NCBI RefSeq assembly: GCF_014203015.1
Contig: NZ_JACHIB010000003.1
Location: 62,001-126,000, forward strand
DNA from: Castellaniella defragrans
GTDB lineage: Bacteria > Pseudomonadota > Gammaproteobacteria > Burkholderiales > Burkholderiaceae_B
Direction: 5' to 3'
Length of the DNA: 64,000 nt
The notes under the pieces were generated by a model. It was not told where the DNA came from. It ran no database searches and saw nothing but the letters and a program-made list of their open reading frames with translations. This document shows, one piece after another, positions 9,586-17,161 of the stretch. Numbering within the stretch: the stretch's first letter is position 1; each line of letters opens with the position of its first letter. Made by a program: the position numbers and the translations under genes.

Positions 9586-9801
9586 CTAGGCATGGGTATC
9601 CAGGGCGCGCTGTGCTGCGAGGTGGTTCGGGAAATACTCGACGGACTCCCGCGATACCGGGCCTTCGTCGTCTTGTGTGCCGATGTAGTGGCCGGCCGCG
9701 CTGCGCAGCACCTGTAGCGGCAAACGCTTGCCGGTCCAGGTCAGCGCCAGCGCACCACTGCGCACTGCGGTTGCAGAGGAAGATGCGGAAGGTTCAGACA
9801 T
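9586..9801 (-). CDS. Small conserved ICE protein (71 aa)
   Basis: From the ATG at 9801, preceded by AAGGAG, the protein is 71 aa with a Ser/Ala-rich N-terminus. Its body includes GKRLPLQVLRSAAGHYIGTQ and a C-terminal segment ESVEYFPNHLAAQRAL. The sequence is soluble, basic in the middle and unrecognised. It is first of the four leftward genes, and leader repeat copy B lies upstream. A longer start at 9918 would run through the leader hairpin and is unlikely. Confidence 0.6.
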   Translation of the reverse strand: MSEPSASSSATAVRSGALALTWTGKRLPLQVLRSAAGHYIGTQDDEGPVSRESVEYFPNHLAAQRALDTHA

Positions 9802-9939
9802 GCCGTGCTCCTTGGTGGGTCGGGGAGCACGCATCCCGCAGGGGATGGGGTTCCCCTCGGGTGGTTGAGAAAAGTGCATCGTCGCCAGGCCGGCGAGCGT
9901 CCGCGGTGGGCGATGCAAAGCGGACTGGTTCGGTCAACG

Positions 9940-9986
9940 CGGCGAACCGCGTTGCAGTCTTGAAGACCGAGACTGCCAGGGCATGC
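9940..9986 (-). repeat. Leader repeat copy B (47 bp)
   Basis: This is the second copy of the 47-bp element at 7998-8044. Here the stem is longer: GCAGTCT pairs with AGACTGC around TGAAGACCG. It lies about 140 bp upstream of the leftward gene starting at 9801. Confidence 0.6.
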
Positions 9987-10124
9987 CGCTGACGACGGTC
10001 AGCAACGCATGAGGGTGAGCTTCGGACTATCAGATAGCCGCGTCACGCAGCAATCGGGCGCAGTGGCGTCCCCGATTGGGGTCGGGCGCGCCCGGTCCTC
10101 TATTGCGATGTGCCTGCACCATTA

Positions 10125-10148
10125 TTCAATAGATGTTGTATTATTGAA
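10125..10148 (+). promoter_or_regulatory. Probable ArsR operator overlapping the arsR promoter
   Basis: TTCAATA (10125-10131) and TATTGAA (10142-10148) form a perfect 7-bp inverted repeat with a 10-bp spacer, in an AT-rich island within GC-rich DNA. This is the usual look of an ArsR/SmtB site. A -10-like TATTAT lies at 10139-10144, only 6 bp before the arsR ATG, and no ribosome binding site is visible. The transcript may therefore be leaderless. Confidence 0.7.
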
Positions 10149-10150
10149 CT

Positions 10151-10480
10151 ATGAACGAGACCCAAGCCGTTTCCGCCCTGGGCGCCCTGGCCCACACCCA
10201 GCGCCTTCGCGTGTTCCGCGCCCTGGTCGTCGCCGGCCCCGAAGGGCTCACGCCCAGCGTCCTAGCCGACCAGCTCGACGTGGCCCGCAACACCCTGTCC
10301 TTCCATCTGAAGGAGCTGGCCCATGCCGGCCTCGTCACCATCGAGCAACAGGGCCGCAACCTGATCTACCGCGCCGACTTCGCCCACATGAACGGGCTGC
10401 TCGGCTACCTGACCGAGCACTGCTGCCAAGGTGGCGTGTGCGAGGCCAATGAATCCACCCGTGCCTGCGCCTCCTGCTGA
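10151..10480 (+). CDS. arsR: ArsR-family arsenic-responsive repressor
   Basis: The 109-aa winged-helix protein has the DNA-recognition helix in LDVARNTLSFHLKELAHAGL. As(III) ligands are probably the C-terminal cysteines (EHCCQGGVC near residues 90-97, plus a terminal CASC). This differs from the ELCVCDL site of the E. coli type, so it belongs to the class with C-terminal cysteine sensors. It should repress its own operon until arsenite binds. It is first of five co-directional ars genes, with arsI 11 bp downstream. Confidence 0.9.
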   Translation: MNETQAVSALGALAHTQRLRVFRALVVAGPEGLTPSVLADQLDVARNTLSFHLKELAHAGLVTIEQQGRNLIYRADFAHMNGLLGYLTEHCCQGGVCEANESTRACASC

Positions 10481-10491
10481 AAGGAACCTCC

Positions 10492-10956
10492 ATGAAACGC
10501 TTCCACGTCCACCTGCACGTCGATGACCTGAATCGCAGCATCGGCTTCTATTCCCAACTGTTCGCCGCGCAGCCGGCTCGCATCGAGGCCGACTACGCGA
10601 AGTGGATGCTCGAAGACCCGCCGGTCAACTTCGCCATCTCCACGCGCGGCAGCAAGCCGGGCATCGACCACCTGGGCATCCAGACCGATGACGCCGACGA
10701 ACTCACCGCCCTGAAGGCCCGCGCGCAGGCTGCCGACATGGCGCTGCTCGACGAAGGCACCACGACCTGCTGCTATGCACGCAGTGAGAAGCACTGGGTC
10801 ACCGACCCGCAGGGCGTGGCCTGGGAGCATTTCCACACGCTGGGCAACATCCCCGTGTTCAACGAAGCGCCGCAGCCCGCGCCGAGCACAGCTCCAGCTT
10901 GCTGCGCGCCGAGTGACAGTCGCGCCGCCGCGAAACGGGCTGCTTCTTGCTGCTGA
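10492..10956 (+). CDS. arsI: ArsI/CadI-type VOC dioxygenase, organoarsenical C-As lyase
   Basis: The 154-aa protein is of the vicinal oxygen chelate fold. N-terminal FHVHLHVDDLNRSIGFYSQLF carries a metal-ligand His. HLGIQTDDADEL and the vicinal pair TTCCYA (residues about 94-95) match ArsI/CadI. The segment KHWVTDPQGVAWEHF carries the Glu/His region. ArsI proteins use Fe(II) and O2 to cleave the C-As bond of trivalent methyl- or aromatic arsenicals. CadI-like proteins with the same motif are annotated in cadmium resistance. The Ala/Pro-rich tail ending in CC is variable in the family. Confidence 0.85.
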   Translation: MKRFHVHLHVDDLNRSIGFYSQLFAAQPARIEADYAKWMLEDPPVNFAISTRGSKPGIDHLGIQTDDADELTALKARAQAADMALLDEGTTTCCYARSEKHWVTDPQGVAWEHFHTLGNIPVFNEAPQPAPSTAPACCAPSDSRAAAKRAASCC

Positions 10957-10968
10957 CGCGAGGCATCG

Positions 10969-11466
10969 ATGACGACTGAAACCACCTACAACGCGCTGTT
11001 CATCTGCACCGGAAATTCGGCGCGTTCCATCCTGGCCGAAGGCATCCTCAACGAACTGGGCCTGGGACGGTTTCGCGCCTACTCGGCGGGGAGCCACCCC
11101 AAGAGCGAAGTCCACCCGCTGGCGCTCGCCACGCTGGAGCGCCTGCGCCTGCCAACGACCGGCTACCGCAGCAAGAGCTGGGACGAATTCGTGGCGCCCG
11201 GTGCGCCGGTGTTCGATTTCATCTTCACCGTCTGCGACAACGCCGCTGGCGAGGTGTGTCCCGTATGGCCGGGCAAGCCGGTGTCGGCCCATTGGGGCGT
11301 GCCCGATCCGGCCGCCGTCGAAGGCAGCGAGGAACAGCAGCGCAAGGCGTTCATGGACGCCGCGTTGACGCTCAAGCGTCGCATCGAGCTGTTCCTGTCG
11401 CTGCCGCTCCAACGGCTCGATGCCATGTCGCTGCAGCATGAGCTGCGCGTCATCGGCAAGCAGTGA
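10969..11466 (+). CDS. arsC: Thioredoxin-type arsenate reductase (LMW-PTP fold)
   Basis: The 165-aa protein carries the phosphatase P-loop CTGNSARS near residue 13. Distal cysteines follow in FTVCDNAAGEVCPVWPG (residues about 89 and 96), completing the three-cysteine relay of the ArsC/Wzb-like family. HWGVPDPAAVEG is the general-acid loop. It reduces arsenate to arsenite, which Acr3 then exports. It lies 12 bp after arsI and 9 bp before acr3. A second arsenate reductase of a different fold follows in the same operon. Confidence 0.9.
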   Translation: MTTETTYNALFICTGNSARSILAEGILNELGLGRFRAYSAGSHPKSEVHPLALATLERLRLPTTGYRSKSWDEFVAPGAPVFDFIFTVCDNAAGEVCPVWPGKPVSAHWGVPDPAAVEGSEEQQRKAFMDAALTLKRRIELFLSLPLQRLDAMSLQHELRVIGKQ

Positions 11467-11475
11467 GGTAGCACG

Positions 11476-12567
11476 ATGACCGTACAGACAGAAGCCGTCG
11501 CCGCCACGCCATCGTTCTCGATGAGCATCTTCGAGCGCTACCTGACGGTGTGGGTGCTGCTGTGCATCGTCGCCGGCATCGCCCTGGGCCAGCTCGCGCC
11601 TGGCGCGTTCCAGGCCGTCGGCCGCATGGAAGTGGCCCAGGTCAACCTGCCGGTCGGCCTGCTCATATGGGTCATGGTGATCCCAATGCTGCTCAAGGTG
11701 GATTTCGGCGCGCTCGGCCAGGTTCGCCAGCACTGGCGTGGCATCGGCGTGACGCTGTTCGTCAACTGGGCGGTCAAGCCGTTCTCGATGGCACTGCTGG
11801 CCTGGCTGTTCATCCGCCACGTCTTCGCCGACTGGCTGCCGGCCGACCAGCTCGACAGCTACGTCGCCGGCCTGATCCTGCTGGCCGCCGCACCGTGCAC
11901 AGCGATGGTGTTCGTGTGGAGCCGACTGACCGGCGGCGACCCGGTATTCACTCTGTCGCAGGTGGCGCTGAACGACACCATCATGGTGTTCGCCTTCGCG
12001 CCCATCGTCGGGCTGCTGCTGGGCCTGTCGGCGATCACCGTGCCGTGGGACACGCTGCTGACCTCAGTGGTGCTCTACATCATCATCCCCGTCGTCCTCG
12101 CGCAGGTGTGGCGCCGCTCGCTGCTGCGTCGTGGACAGGCCGCGTTCGACCGCGCGCTGGAGCGCCTCGGCCCGCTCTCAATCGCAGCGCTGCTGCTGAC
12201 GCTGGTGTTGCTATTCGCCTTCCAGGGCCAGGCCATCCTGCGACAGCCGCTGGTGATCGCCATGCTCGCCGTGCCCATTCTGATCCAGGTGTTCTTCAAT
12301 TCCGGCCTCGCCTACTGGCTCAACCGCAGGGTCGGCGAGAAGCACAACATCGCGTGTCCCTCGGCGTTGATCGGTGCCAGCAACTTTTTCGAGCTGGCAG
12401 TGGCAGCGGCCATCAGCCTGTTCGGCTTCCATTCCGGCGCGGCCCTCGCCACCGTGGTCGGCGTGCTGATCGAAGTGCCGGTGATGCTGCTGGTGGTGCG
12501 CGTGGTCAACCGTTCCCGCGCCTGGTACGAACAGGCCCCGCGCAACGCAGCGAGGCATCCGGCATGA
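11476..12567 (+). CDS. acr3: ACR3-family arsenite efflux permease
   Basis: The 363-aa protein has ten predicted helices. Family motifs are clear: APCTAMVFVWSRLTGGDP in helix 4 with the essential Cys, NDTIMVFAFAPIVGLLLG, and GASNFFELAVAAAISLFG with the conserved Glu in the 9th helix. It exports As(OH)3 using the proton motive force. It begins 9 bp after arsC with a GGTAG-like site. Its stop overlaps the ATG of the following fusion gene (ATGA), so the two are translationally coupled. Confidence 0.95.
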   Translation: MTVQTEAVAATPSFSMSIFERYLTVWVLLCIVAGIALGQLAPGAFQAVGRMEVAQVNLPVGLLIWVMVIPMLLKVDFGALGQVRQHWRGIGVTLFVNWAVKPFSMALLAWLFIRHVFADWLPADQLDSYVAGLILLAAAPCTAMVFVWSRLTGGDPVFTLSQVALNDTIMVFAFAPIVGLLLGLSAITVPWDTLLTSVVLYIIIPVVLAQVWRRSLLRRGQAAFDRALERLGPLSIAALLLTLVLLFAFQGQAILRQPLVIAMLAVPILIQVFFNSGLAYWLNRRVGEKHNIACPSALIGASNFFELAVAAAISLFGFHSGAALATVVGVLIEVPVMLLVVRVVNRSRAWYEQAPRNAARHPA

Positions 12568-13394
12568 GTACCGTCACGATCTACCACAACCCGGACTGCG
12601 GCACGTCGCGCAACACGCTGGCGCTGATCCGCGCCAGCGGCATCGAGCCCACGGTCATCGAGTACCTGAAGACGCCGCCCGACCGCGAGACCTTGAAGGC
12701 GCTGATCGCGCGGATGGGCATGGGCGTGCGGGATGTGTTGCGCATCAAGGGCACGCCCTACAAGGAACTGGGCCTGGATGCCGCGCATTGGAGCGACGAC
12801 CAGTTGATCGATCAGATGCTGGCGTACCCGATCCTCATCAATAGGCCCATCGTGGTGTCGCGCTCGGGCGTGCGCCTGTGCCGCCCCTCGGACATGGTGA
12901 TCGACCTGCTGCCGCAACGACCGGCGGGCGAGAACCGCAAGGAGGATGGCACGCCGCTGCTGGTGGATACGCCGATCGCCGGCAGCGACCCGGACCTCGC
13001 CCTGGCTTTGCAAGAGGCCGTGCTTCCCACGGACGACCTGGCCGAACCAGGGCGCAGCTTCTTCGCCTATGCCACGGTGTCCGGCGAGCGCGTGGGCTAC
13101 GGCGGCTTCGAGCGCCTGGGCCGAGACGTGCTCGTGCGCTCCCTGGTGGTGCTGCCACACGCACGCCATCGCGGCATCGGCGGCGGAATGTTCGCACTGC
13201 TGCTGCGCCGTGCCTTCGACGAGGGCGGGCGCGACGCCTGGTTGCTGACCACGACGGCTGCGCCGTTCTTCGAGCGCGCGGGCTTCAAGCCAATCGAGCG
13301 CAGCGCCGCACCGGCGGCCATCCTTGCCACACGGCAGGCCGCAAGCCTTTGTCCTTCGAGCGCCGTGCTGCTTGGACGTCGAATGTCACTGTGA
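12564..13394 (+). CDS. Fusion of glutaredoxin-type ArsC with an ArsN-type GNAT acetyltransferase
   Basis: The 276-aa protein has two domains. Residues 1 to about 140 are the glutaredoxin-dependent arsenate reductase, with the active site NPDCGTSRNTLALI. Conserved arginines appear in GVRDVLRIKGTPYKELGL and NRPIVVSRSG. Residues about 150-265 are a GNAT domain with the acetyl-CoA loop HARHRGIGGGMF and a C-terminal FFERAGFKPIER. ArsN domains of this family acetylate arsenic-containing glutamine analogues such as arsinothricin. The fusion is in one uninterrupted frame. It is the last gene of the operon. Confidence 0.85.
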   Translation: MSTVTIYHNPDCGTSRNTLALIRASGIEPTVIEYLKTPPDRETLKALIARMGMGVRDVLRIKGTPYKELGLDAAHWSDDQLIDQMLAYPILINRPIVVSRSGVRLCRPSDMVIDLLPQRPAGENRKEDGTPLLVDTPIAGSDPDLALALQEAVLPTDDLAEPGRSFFAYATVSGERVGYGGFERLGRDVLVRSLVVLPHARHRGIGGGMFALLLRRAFDEGGRDAWLLTTTAAPFFERAGFKPIERSAAPAAILATRQAASLCPSSAVLLGRRMSL

Positions 13395-13450
13395 TGTGCC
13401 CTCACAAGGACATCCCGGGACACAGAGGTGCATCAGTGAAATGACTAATC

Positions 13451-13475
13451 GCCGAAGGCCACGCGGGCCTTCGGC
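13451..13475 (+). terminator. Hairpin downstream of the ars operon
   Basis: GCCGAAGGCC and GGCCTTCGGC flank a 5-nt loop in a perfect 10-bp stem 57 bp past the last ars stop. There is no U-tract, so it may protect the mRNA 3' end as much as terminate. Confidence 0.5.
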
Positions 13476-13661
13476 TGGAGAGGAAGGAAAACCACCTGTG
13501 GGCTGCGTCAGCGCGGGCCGTCGTCAAAGCCGTTCGCTGCATCAGCAATCGCACCCGGCCCGTTTCGTGGCTGGGGCCGGAAACCTTTGGCACGCATACG
13601 CGCACAAAGGGAGCCCGTTGTTCCGCCGGCGGGCACCGGCACCGAATACCGTCGACCGCAA

Positions 13662-13712
13662 GCGGTCTCCTGGCGCCTCGCAGTTTTGCACACCAAGGCG
13701 TCAGGAGACCGC
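13662..13712. repeat. 16-bp inverted repeat with 19-bp loop
   Basis: GCGGTCTCCTGGCGCC (13662-13677) and GGCGTCAGGAGACCGC (13697-13712) pair at 15 of 16 positions. The AT-richer loop contains GTTTTGCA. It sits about 200 bp beyond the topB stop between convergent genes. It could act as a terminator/insulator, cruciform or protein site. Confidence 0.6.
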
Positions 13713-13918
13713 TCGCGTATCGGCGGAAGCACGTCGATCAGCGGAACCGCGGCGAACGCGATCCGGGGAGAAATGACCTTCTCGCCCAGCAGGCCGTGAT
13801 GGGCCTGCAGGACGCGCACACCGTTGCAGAAGGGAACGCGCGCTGGGGAGTCCCGCGGGGTGCGGGAGGTTTGCCCCGCCGTCGGCAGCAGCCGGCGTGG
13901 CAGAGGGAAACGTGGGCG

Positions 13919-15934
13919 TCAGCTCGCCTTCGGAGACCGACGCCGCGGGCTTGGCGCTGCGGGCTTGCCTGTCGCGGTTTCGACCGGCTCCGTGCCCTTG
14001 CAGTCCGGGTAGCGGCTGCACGACCAGAACGCGCCGTTCTTGCCGCTGCGCTGGCGCATCGGGGCGCCGCACTGCGGGCAGTTCGGCGCGGGCGGCAGCT
14101 TGAGGTCGAGCGTGGCGCCGCGGTACTGCTGCACGAGCTGGGCGACCCAGCTCGATTGCTTGGCGATGAAGGTGTCCAACGTCATCTGGCCGGCCTCGAT
14201 CATGTCCAGTGCCTGCTCCCACACCGCCGTGGTCCCCGGGTCGGCGATGGCCGCCGGCACGGCGTCGATCAACGTGAAGGCCGCATCCGATGCGCGGATG
14301 GCGCGGCCTTTCTTCAAGAGATAGCCGCGGGCCAGCAGCCCGCTGATGATGTTGGCGCGCGTGGCCTCGGTGCCGATGCCCGTGGTGTCCTTCAGCTTCT
14401 GCTTCAGGCGCGGGTCAGTCACGAGCTTGGCGACGCCCTTCATGGCCTTGACCAGCTCGCCCTGCGTGTAGGGCTTGGGCGGCAGCGTCTTCAATGCCTT
14501 CAGCTCGACCTCGCCGACCTGACAGGCATCGCCAGCCTTCAACGCTGGCAATACTTGGCCGCGCCGTGCATCCTCTCCGTCCGTGTCGTCAAGGGCCGGC
14601 GCCGCCAGCACCTGGCGCCATCCGGCCGTCGCGATCTGCTTGCCGACCGCCACCAGCGACTGCCCGCCGAACGTGAGCTGCGCCACCGTCCGGTCAAACT
14701 CGTGATGCGGCAGGAACTGCGCGAGGTAGTGGGCGCGGATCAGCCGGTAGACGGCCAACTCCTTGTCGGTCATCGCCGAGAGGTTGGCTGGCTCCAGCGT
14801 GGGGATGATGCCGTGATGCGCCGTGACCTTGCCGTCGTTCCACGCTCGCGAACGCTGCTGGCGGTCCAGGCGGTCGATCAACGGCCGCAGGCTGGGATCG
14901 GTCTTGACCAGGCTGTCGAGCACGGCCGGCACCTCGGCCAGCATGCTCTCGGGCAGGTAGCCCGAATCCGAGCGCGGATACGTCGTCGCCTTGTGCGTCT
15001 CGTACAGCGCCTGGGCAATGTCCAGCGTCTCCTGCACGTCGAGGCCCAATTGCTTGGAACACACCTCCTGCAGGGTGCCGAGGTCGAACGGCAGGGGCGG
15101 CCCTTCGCGCACGCGCTCGGTCTCCACCGACAGCACCTGGGCGGTGCCGGCCGCGCGCAGGAATTCCGCTGCCTGCTGCGCCACCGGCTGCTGCAAGCAG
15201 CGGTCGGCGTCGTCGGTGCTGCCCTGTGGCGGCGTCCAGCTTGCGACGAAGGACTGGCCCGCATGCGACAGCGCCACCTCGATGGCCCAGAACGGCACGG
15301 AGACAAAGCGCGCGATCTCGCGATCACGGTCCACCACCAGCTTAAGCGTCGGCGTCTGCACGCGCCCGACCGATAGCACGCCGTTGTAGCCGGCTTGGCG
15401 CCCTAGCAACGTGAACAGGCGGCTCAAGTTCATCCCGATCAGCCAGTCGGCACGCGATCGGGCGAGCGCGGAGAAGTACAGCGGCATCGTCTCGGCGGAC
15501 GGCTTGAGCGTGCTCAGGGCCTTGCGGATCGATGCATCGTTGAGCGCCGAAAGCCACAGCCGCTGGATCGGTCCGCGGTAACCACACAGATCGATGATTT
15601 CGCGGGCGATCATCTCGCCTTCGCGGTCGGCGTCAGTCGCGATCACCAGCTCGCCCGCCTTGGCGACGAGCTGCTGCACGACCTTGAACTGCGCCGCGGT
15701 CGCCGCCTTGGGCTCGACACGCCAGCGCTCGGGAAGAATGGGCAGTTGTTCGATGGCCCAGCGCTTGTACTGCTCGCCGTAGCCTTCGGGCGGAACCGCC
15801 TCGACCAGATGACCGATGCACCAGGTCACGACGACACCCGCGCCGCTGTAGCAGCCGTTGCCGCGTTGAACGGCACCCAGCACACGGGCGATGTCCTTGC
15901 CCTGGGACGGCTTCTCGCACAGGAACACGCGCAT
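13919..15934 (-). CDS. topB: DNA topoisomerase III of ICE type
   Basis: The 671-aa type IA topoisomerase begins MRVFLCEKPSQGKDIARVLG, the TOPRIM start with its conserved Glu. The acidic metal site is in ATDADREGEMIARE. The nucleophilic tyrosine lies in the ATTYPRSDSGYLPE region. One C-terminal zinc finger (CPQCGAPMRQ, then CSRYPDC) is present. It removes negative supercoils and decatenates DNA. TopB homologues are standard members of clc/PFGI-1 and SPI-7-type ICEs, next to ssb. It is leftward and about 300 bp downstream of ssb, with a 23-bp palindrome in its leader. Confidence 0.95.
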   Translation of the reverse strand: MRVFLCEKPSQGKDIARVLGAVQRGNGCYSGAGVVVTWCIGHLVEAVPPEGYGEQYKRWAIEQLPILPERWRVEPKAATAAQFKVVQQLVAKAGELVIATDADREGEMIAREIIDLCGYRGPIQRLWLSALNDASIRKALSTLKPSAETMPLYFSALARSRADWLIGMNLSRLFTLLGRQAGYNGVLSVGRVQTPTLKLVVDRDREIARFVSVPFWAIEVALSHAGQSFVASWTPPQGSTDDADRCLQQPVAQQAAEFLRAAGTAQVLSVETERVREGPPLPFDLGTLQEVCSKQLGLDVQETLDIAQALYETHKATTYPRSDSGYLPESMLAEVPAVLDSLVKTDPSLRPLIDRLDRQQRSRAWNDGKVTAHHGIIPTLEPANLSAMTDKELAVYRLIRAHYLAQFLPHHEFDRTVAQLTFGGQSLVAVGKQIATAGWRQVLAAPALDDTDGEDARRGQVLPALKAGDACQVGEVELKALKTLPPKPYTQGELVKAMKGVAKLVTDPRLKQKLKDTTGIGTEATRANIISGLLARGYLLKKGRAIRASDAAFTLIDAVPAAIADPGTTAVWEQALDMIEAGQMTLDTFIAKQSSWVAQLVQQYRGATLDLKLPPAPNCPQCGAPMRQRSGKNGAFWSCSRYPDCKGTEPVETATGKPAAPSPRRRSPKAS

Positions 15935-16141
15935 GAAGCCTCCTTGGAAATGTGCGGTTCATCGGATGGGCGTCAGCTTGGCGGGGCCAGGAGATGCCGG
16001 CAGCAAGGAAGCCGATTGATGCAGACACCGCTTTGTGATCGGCAGGCGGCCCGTTGCCGCAGCAGTGTGCATAGACCGCAGGAGCTGGCACAGCAAGAGC
16101 GTCGTTTCGGGAGGGCGGCTGGAACTCTGTGGACGACCTTG

Positions 16142-16164
16142 GAGCTATCCCCTGGGGATAGCTC
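16142..16164. promoter_or_regulatory. ICE palindrome, copy 1 (upstream of topB)
   Basis: The core GCTATCCCCTGGGGATAGC (16144-16162) is a 19-bp palindrome around a single central base. Two more pairs extend this copy to 23 bp. It lies 208 bp upstream of topB. The same core recurs at 18067-18085 and 19103-19119, each upstream of a leftward ICE gene. Confidence 0.75.
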
Positions 16165-16229
16165 GCTGGTGCATCGCGGGCGTATGACGGTTGCTACAGC
16201 CGCCCTCGGGGGAACGGCGATGGAGCGAA

Positions 16230-16613
16230 TTACTGTCCGCCGGCGAGCTTGGCGCTGAGCGCCACCGACTCGATGCGGTACGGCAGGATGCCCACGCGCC
16301 GCGCCTCGACCTTGAAGGTCACCCGTTCGTTCTCGTCGGCGTCCTCCCATTCGTCGCGCACGGTGCGGCCCTCGACCAGCACCCGCATACCTTTCTGGTA
16401 CAGCGTCTTCCAGTGCTCGGCGTCGCGGTGCCACAGCTCCACCGGCGCCCAGAAGCCGCCGCGATCTTCGTACTCGCCGTCCTTCTTCGGGATCGGGTTG
16501 TCGAAATAGACGTTCAGGCGCAGCAGCCGGCGCGGCTCGTCGTTGCCGTTCGGGAATTCGCGGCAGTCCGGCGCAGAGCCGATGTTGCCCTCGCCAACAA
16601 AGTGCGTGCTCAT
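16230..16613 (-). CDS. ssb: Single-stranded DNA-binding protein of ICE type
   Basis: The 127-aa protein has one OB fold. Residues RRLLRLNVYFDNPIPKKDGEYEDRGG correspond to the strand region of SSB, and GMRVLVEGRT is the conserved SSB turn. It lacks the long Gly-rich linker and acidic DDDIPF tail of chromosomal SSB, as ICE SSBs often do. It should coat transferred or replicating ssDNA. The start ATG at 16613 overlaps the stop of the DUF3158 gene, and a GGAG site is present. Confidence 0.88.
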   Translation of the reverse strand: MSTHFVGEGNIGSAPDCREFPNGNDEPRRLLRLNVYFDNPIPKKDGEYEDRGGFWAPVELWHRDAEHWKTLYQKGMRVLVEGRTVRDEWEDADENERVTFKVEARRVGILPYRIESVALSAKLAGGQ

Positions 16614-17161
16614 GGTGACTCCTTGGGGCTGGTGGTGCGGATGGGCGCGGCGTGCCCATGAACACGCCGCAGGTAAGCCGCTTCGGCCTGGGCGGCCTTG
16701 CTGGCGCATTCCAGGGCTTGGCGAGCGATGCTGTGGGTCAGGCTGATCTGCATGTTCAGCACGATGCGCTGCAGTTCGATCGCGTACAGCTCGTCGATCA
16801 GCGCGGCCGGCGTCGCGGGGTTGGCCAGCAGGGCCTCCCACAACGCCACGCCCATGGAGGAACGGTCGAGGTTGCGCCAGCGCAGGAAGGTCGTCCCTGC
16901 GCCAGTGGCCTGCTGGGCCAGTTGCACGTGGAGCAGGCTGAAGGGGTAGGCGCGCGCCTGGGGCAGCACGCGCCGCTGCGCCAGGCCAATCACGTCGTCG
17001 CGCAGCGCTGCGCACTGGCTGGCCCAGGTCTCCAGACTCCCCTTACCCTTAAAAGGCTGTAAAAGGCCTTTTAGGTAGCCTGCGTGTTCCAGCCGCTGGA
17101 AGTCCGCCTGTTCCAGCGCCACGAAGCGCGTGGAGTGGCTGATGGGGATCGATGCTGTCAT
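16610..17161 (-). CDS. DUF3158 family ICE protein
   Basis: The 183-aa protein includes HAGYLKGLLQPFKGKGSLETW and LRWRNLDRSSMGVALWE, features of the DUF3158 family found in ICEs directly upstream of ssb. It is soluble and mostly helical. Its molecular role is unknown. Its start overlaps the end of the TIGR03761 gene and its stop overlaps the ssb start, so the three genes are translationally coupled. The order TIGR03761-DUF3158-ssb-topB is a strong ICE hallmark. Confidence 0.82.
   Translation of the reverse strand: MTASIPISHSTRFVALEQADFQRLEHAGYLKGLLQPFKGKGSLETWASQCAALRDDVIGLAQRRVLPQARAYPFSLLHVQLAQQATGAGTTFLRWRNLDRSSMGVALWEALLANPATPAALIDELYAIELQRIVLNMQISLTHSIARQALECASKAAQAEAAYLRRVHGHAAPIRTTSPKESP

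Larger units (their letters stand above)
9802..10150. other. Divergent intergenic region between the ICE block and ars operon
   Basis: This gene-free stretch of 349 bp holds a small hairpin (CATCCC/GGGATG, 9832-9847) 31 nt upstream of the 9801 start. It also holds leader repeat copy B (9940-9986) and the ars operator/promoter at the right end. No other coding signal is seen. Confidence 0.6.
13395..13918. other. Intergenic stretch between convergent ars and ICE modules
   Basis: No credible gene is seen in these 524 bp. The region has a perfect 10-bp hairpin (13451-13475) after the ars operon and a long inverted repeat (13662-13712) beyond the topB stop. It may mark the seam where the ars cargo was inserted next to the ICE core. 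Confidence 0.55.

Noticed and set aside
11550..12560. An alternative long frame overlapping acr3 that leads into the ArsC-ArsN fusion
   Set aside because: The upstream part translates to Arg/Pro/Ala-rich noise antiphase to Acr3; the real fusion gene starts at the ATG at 12564.
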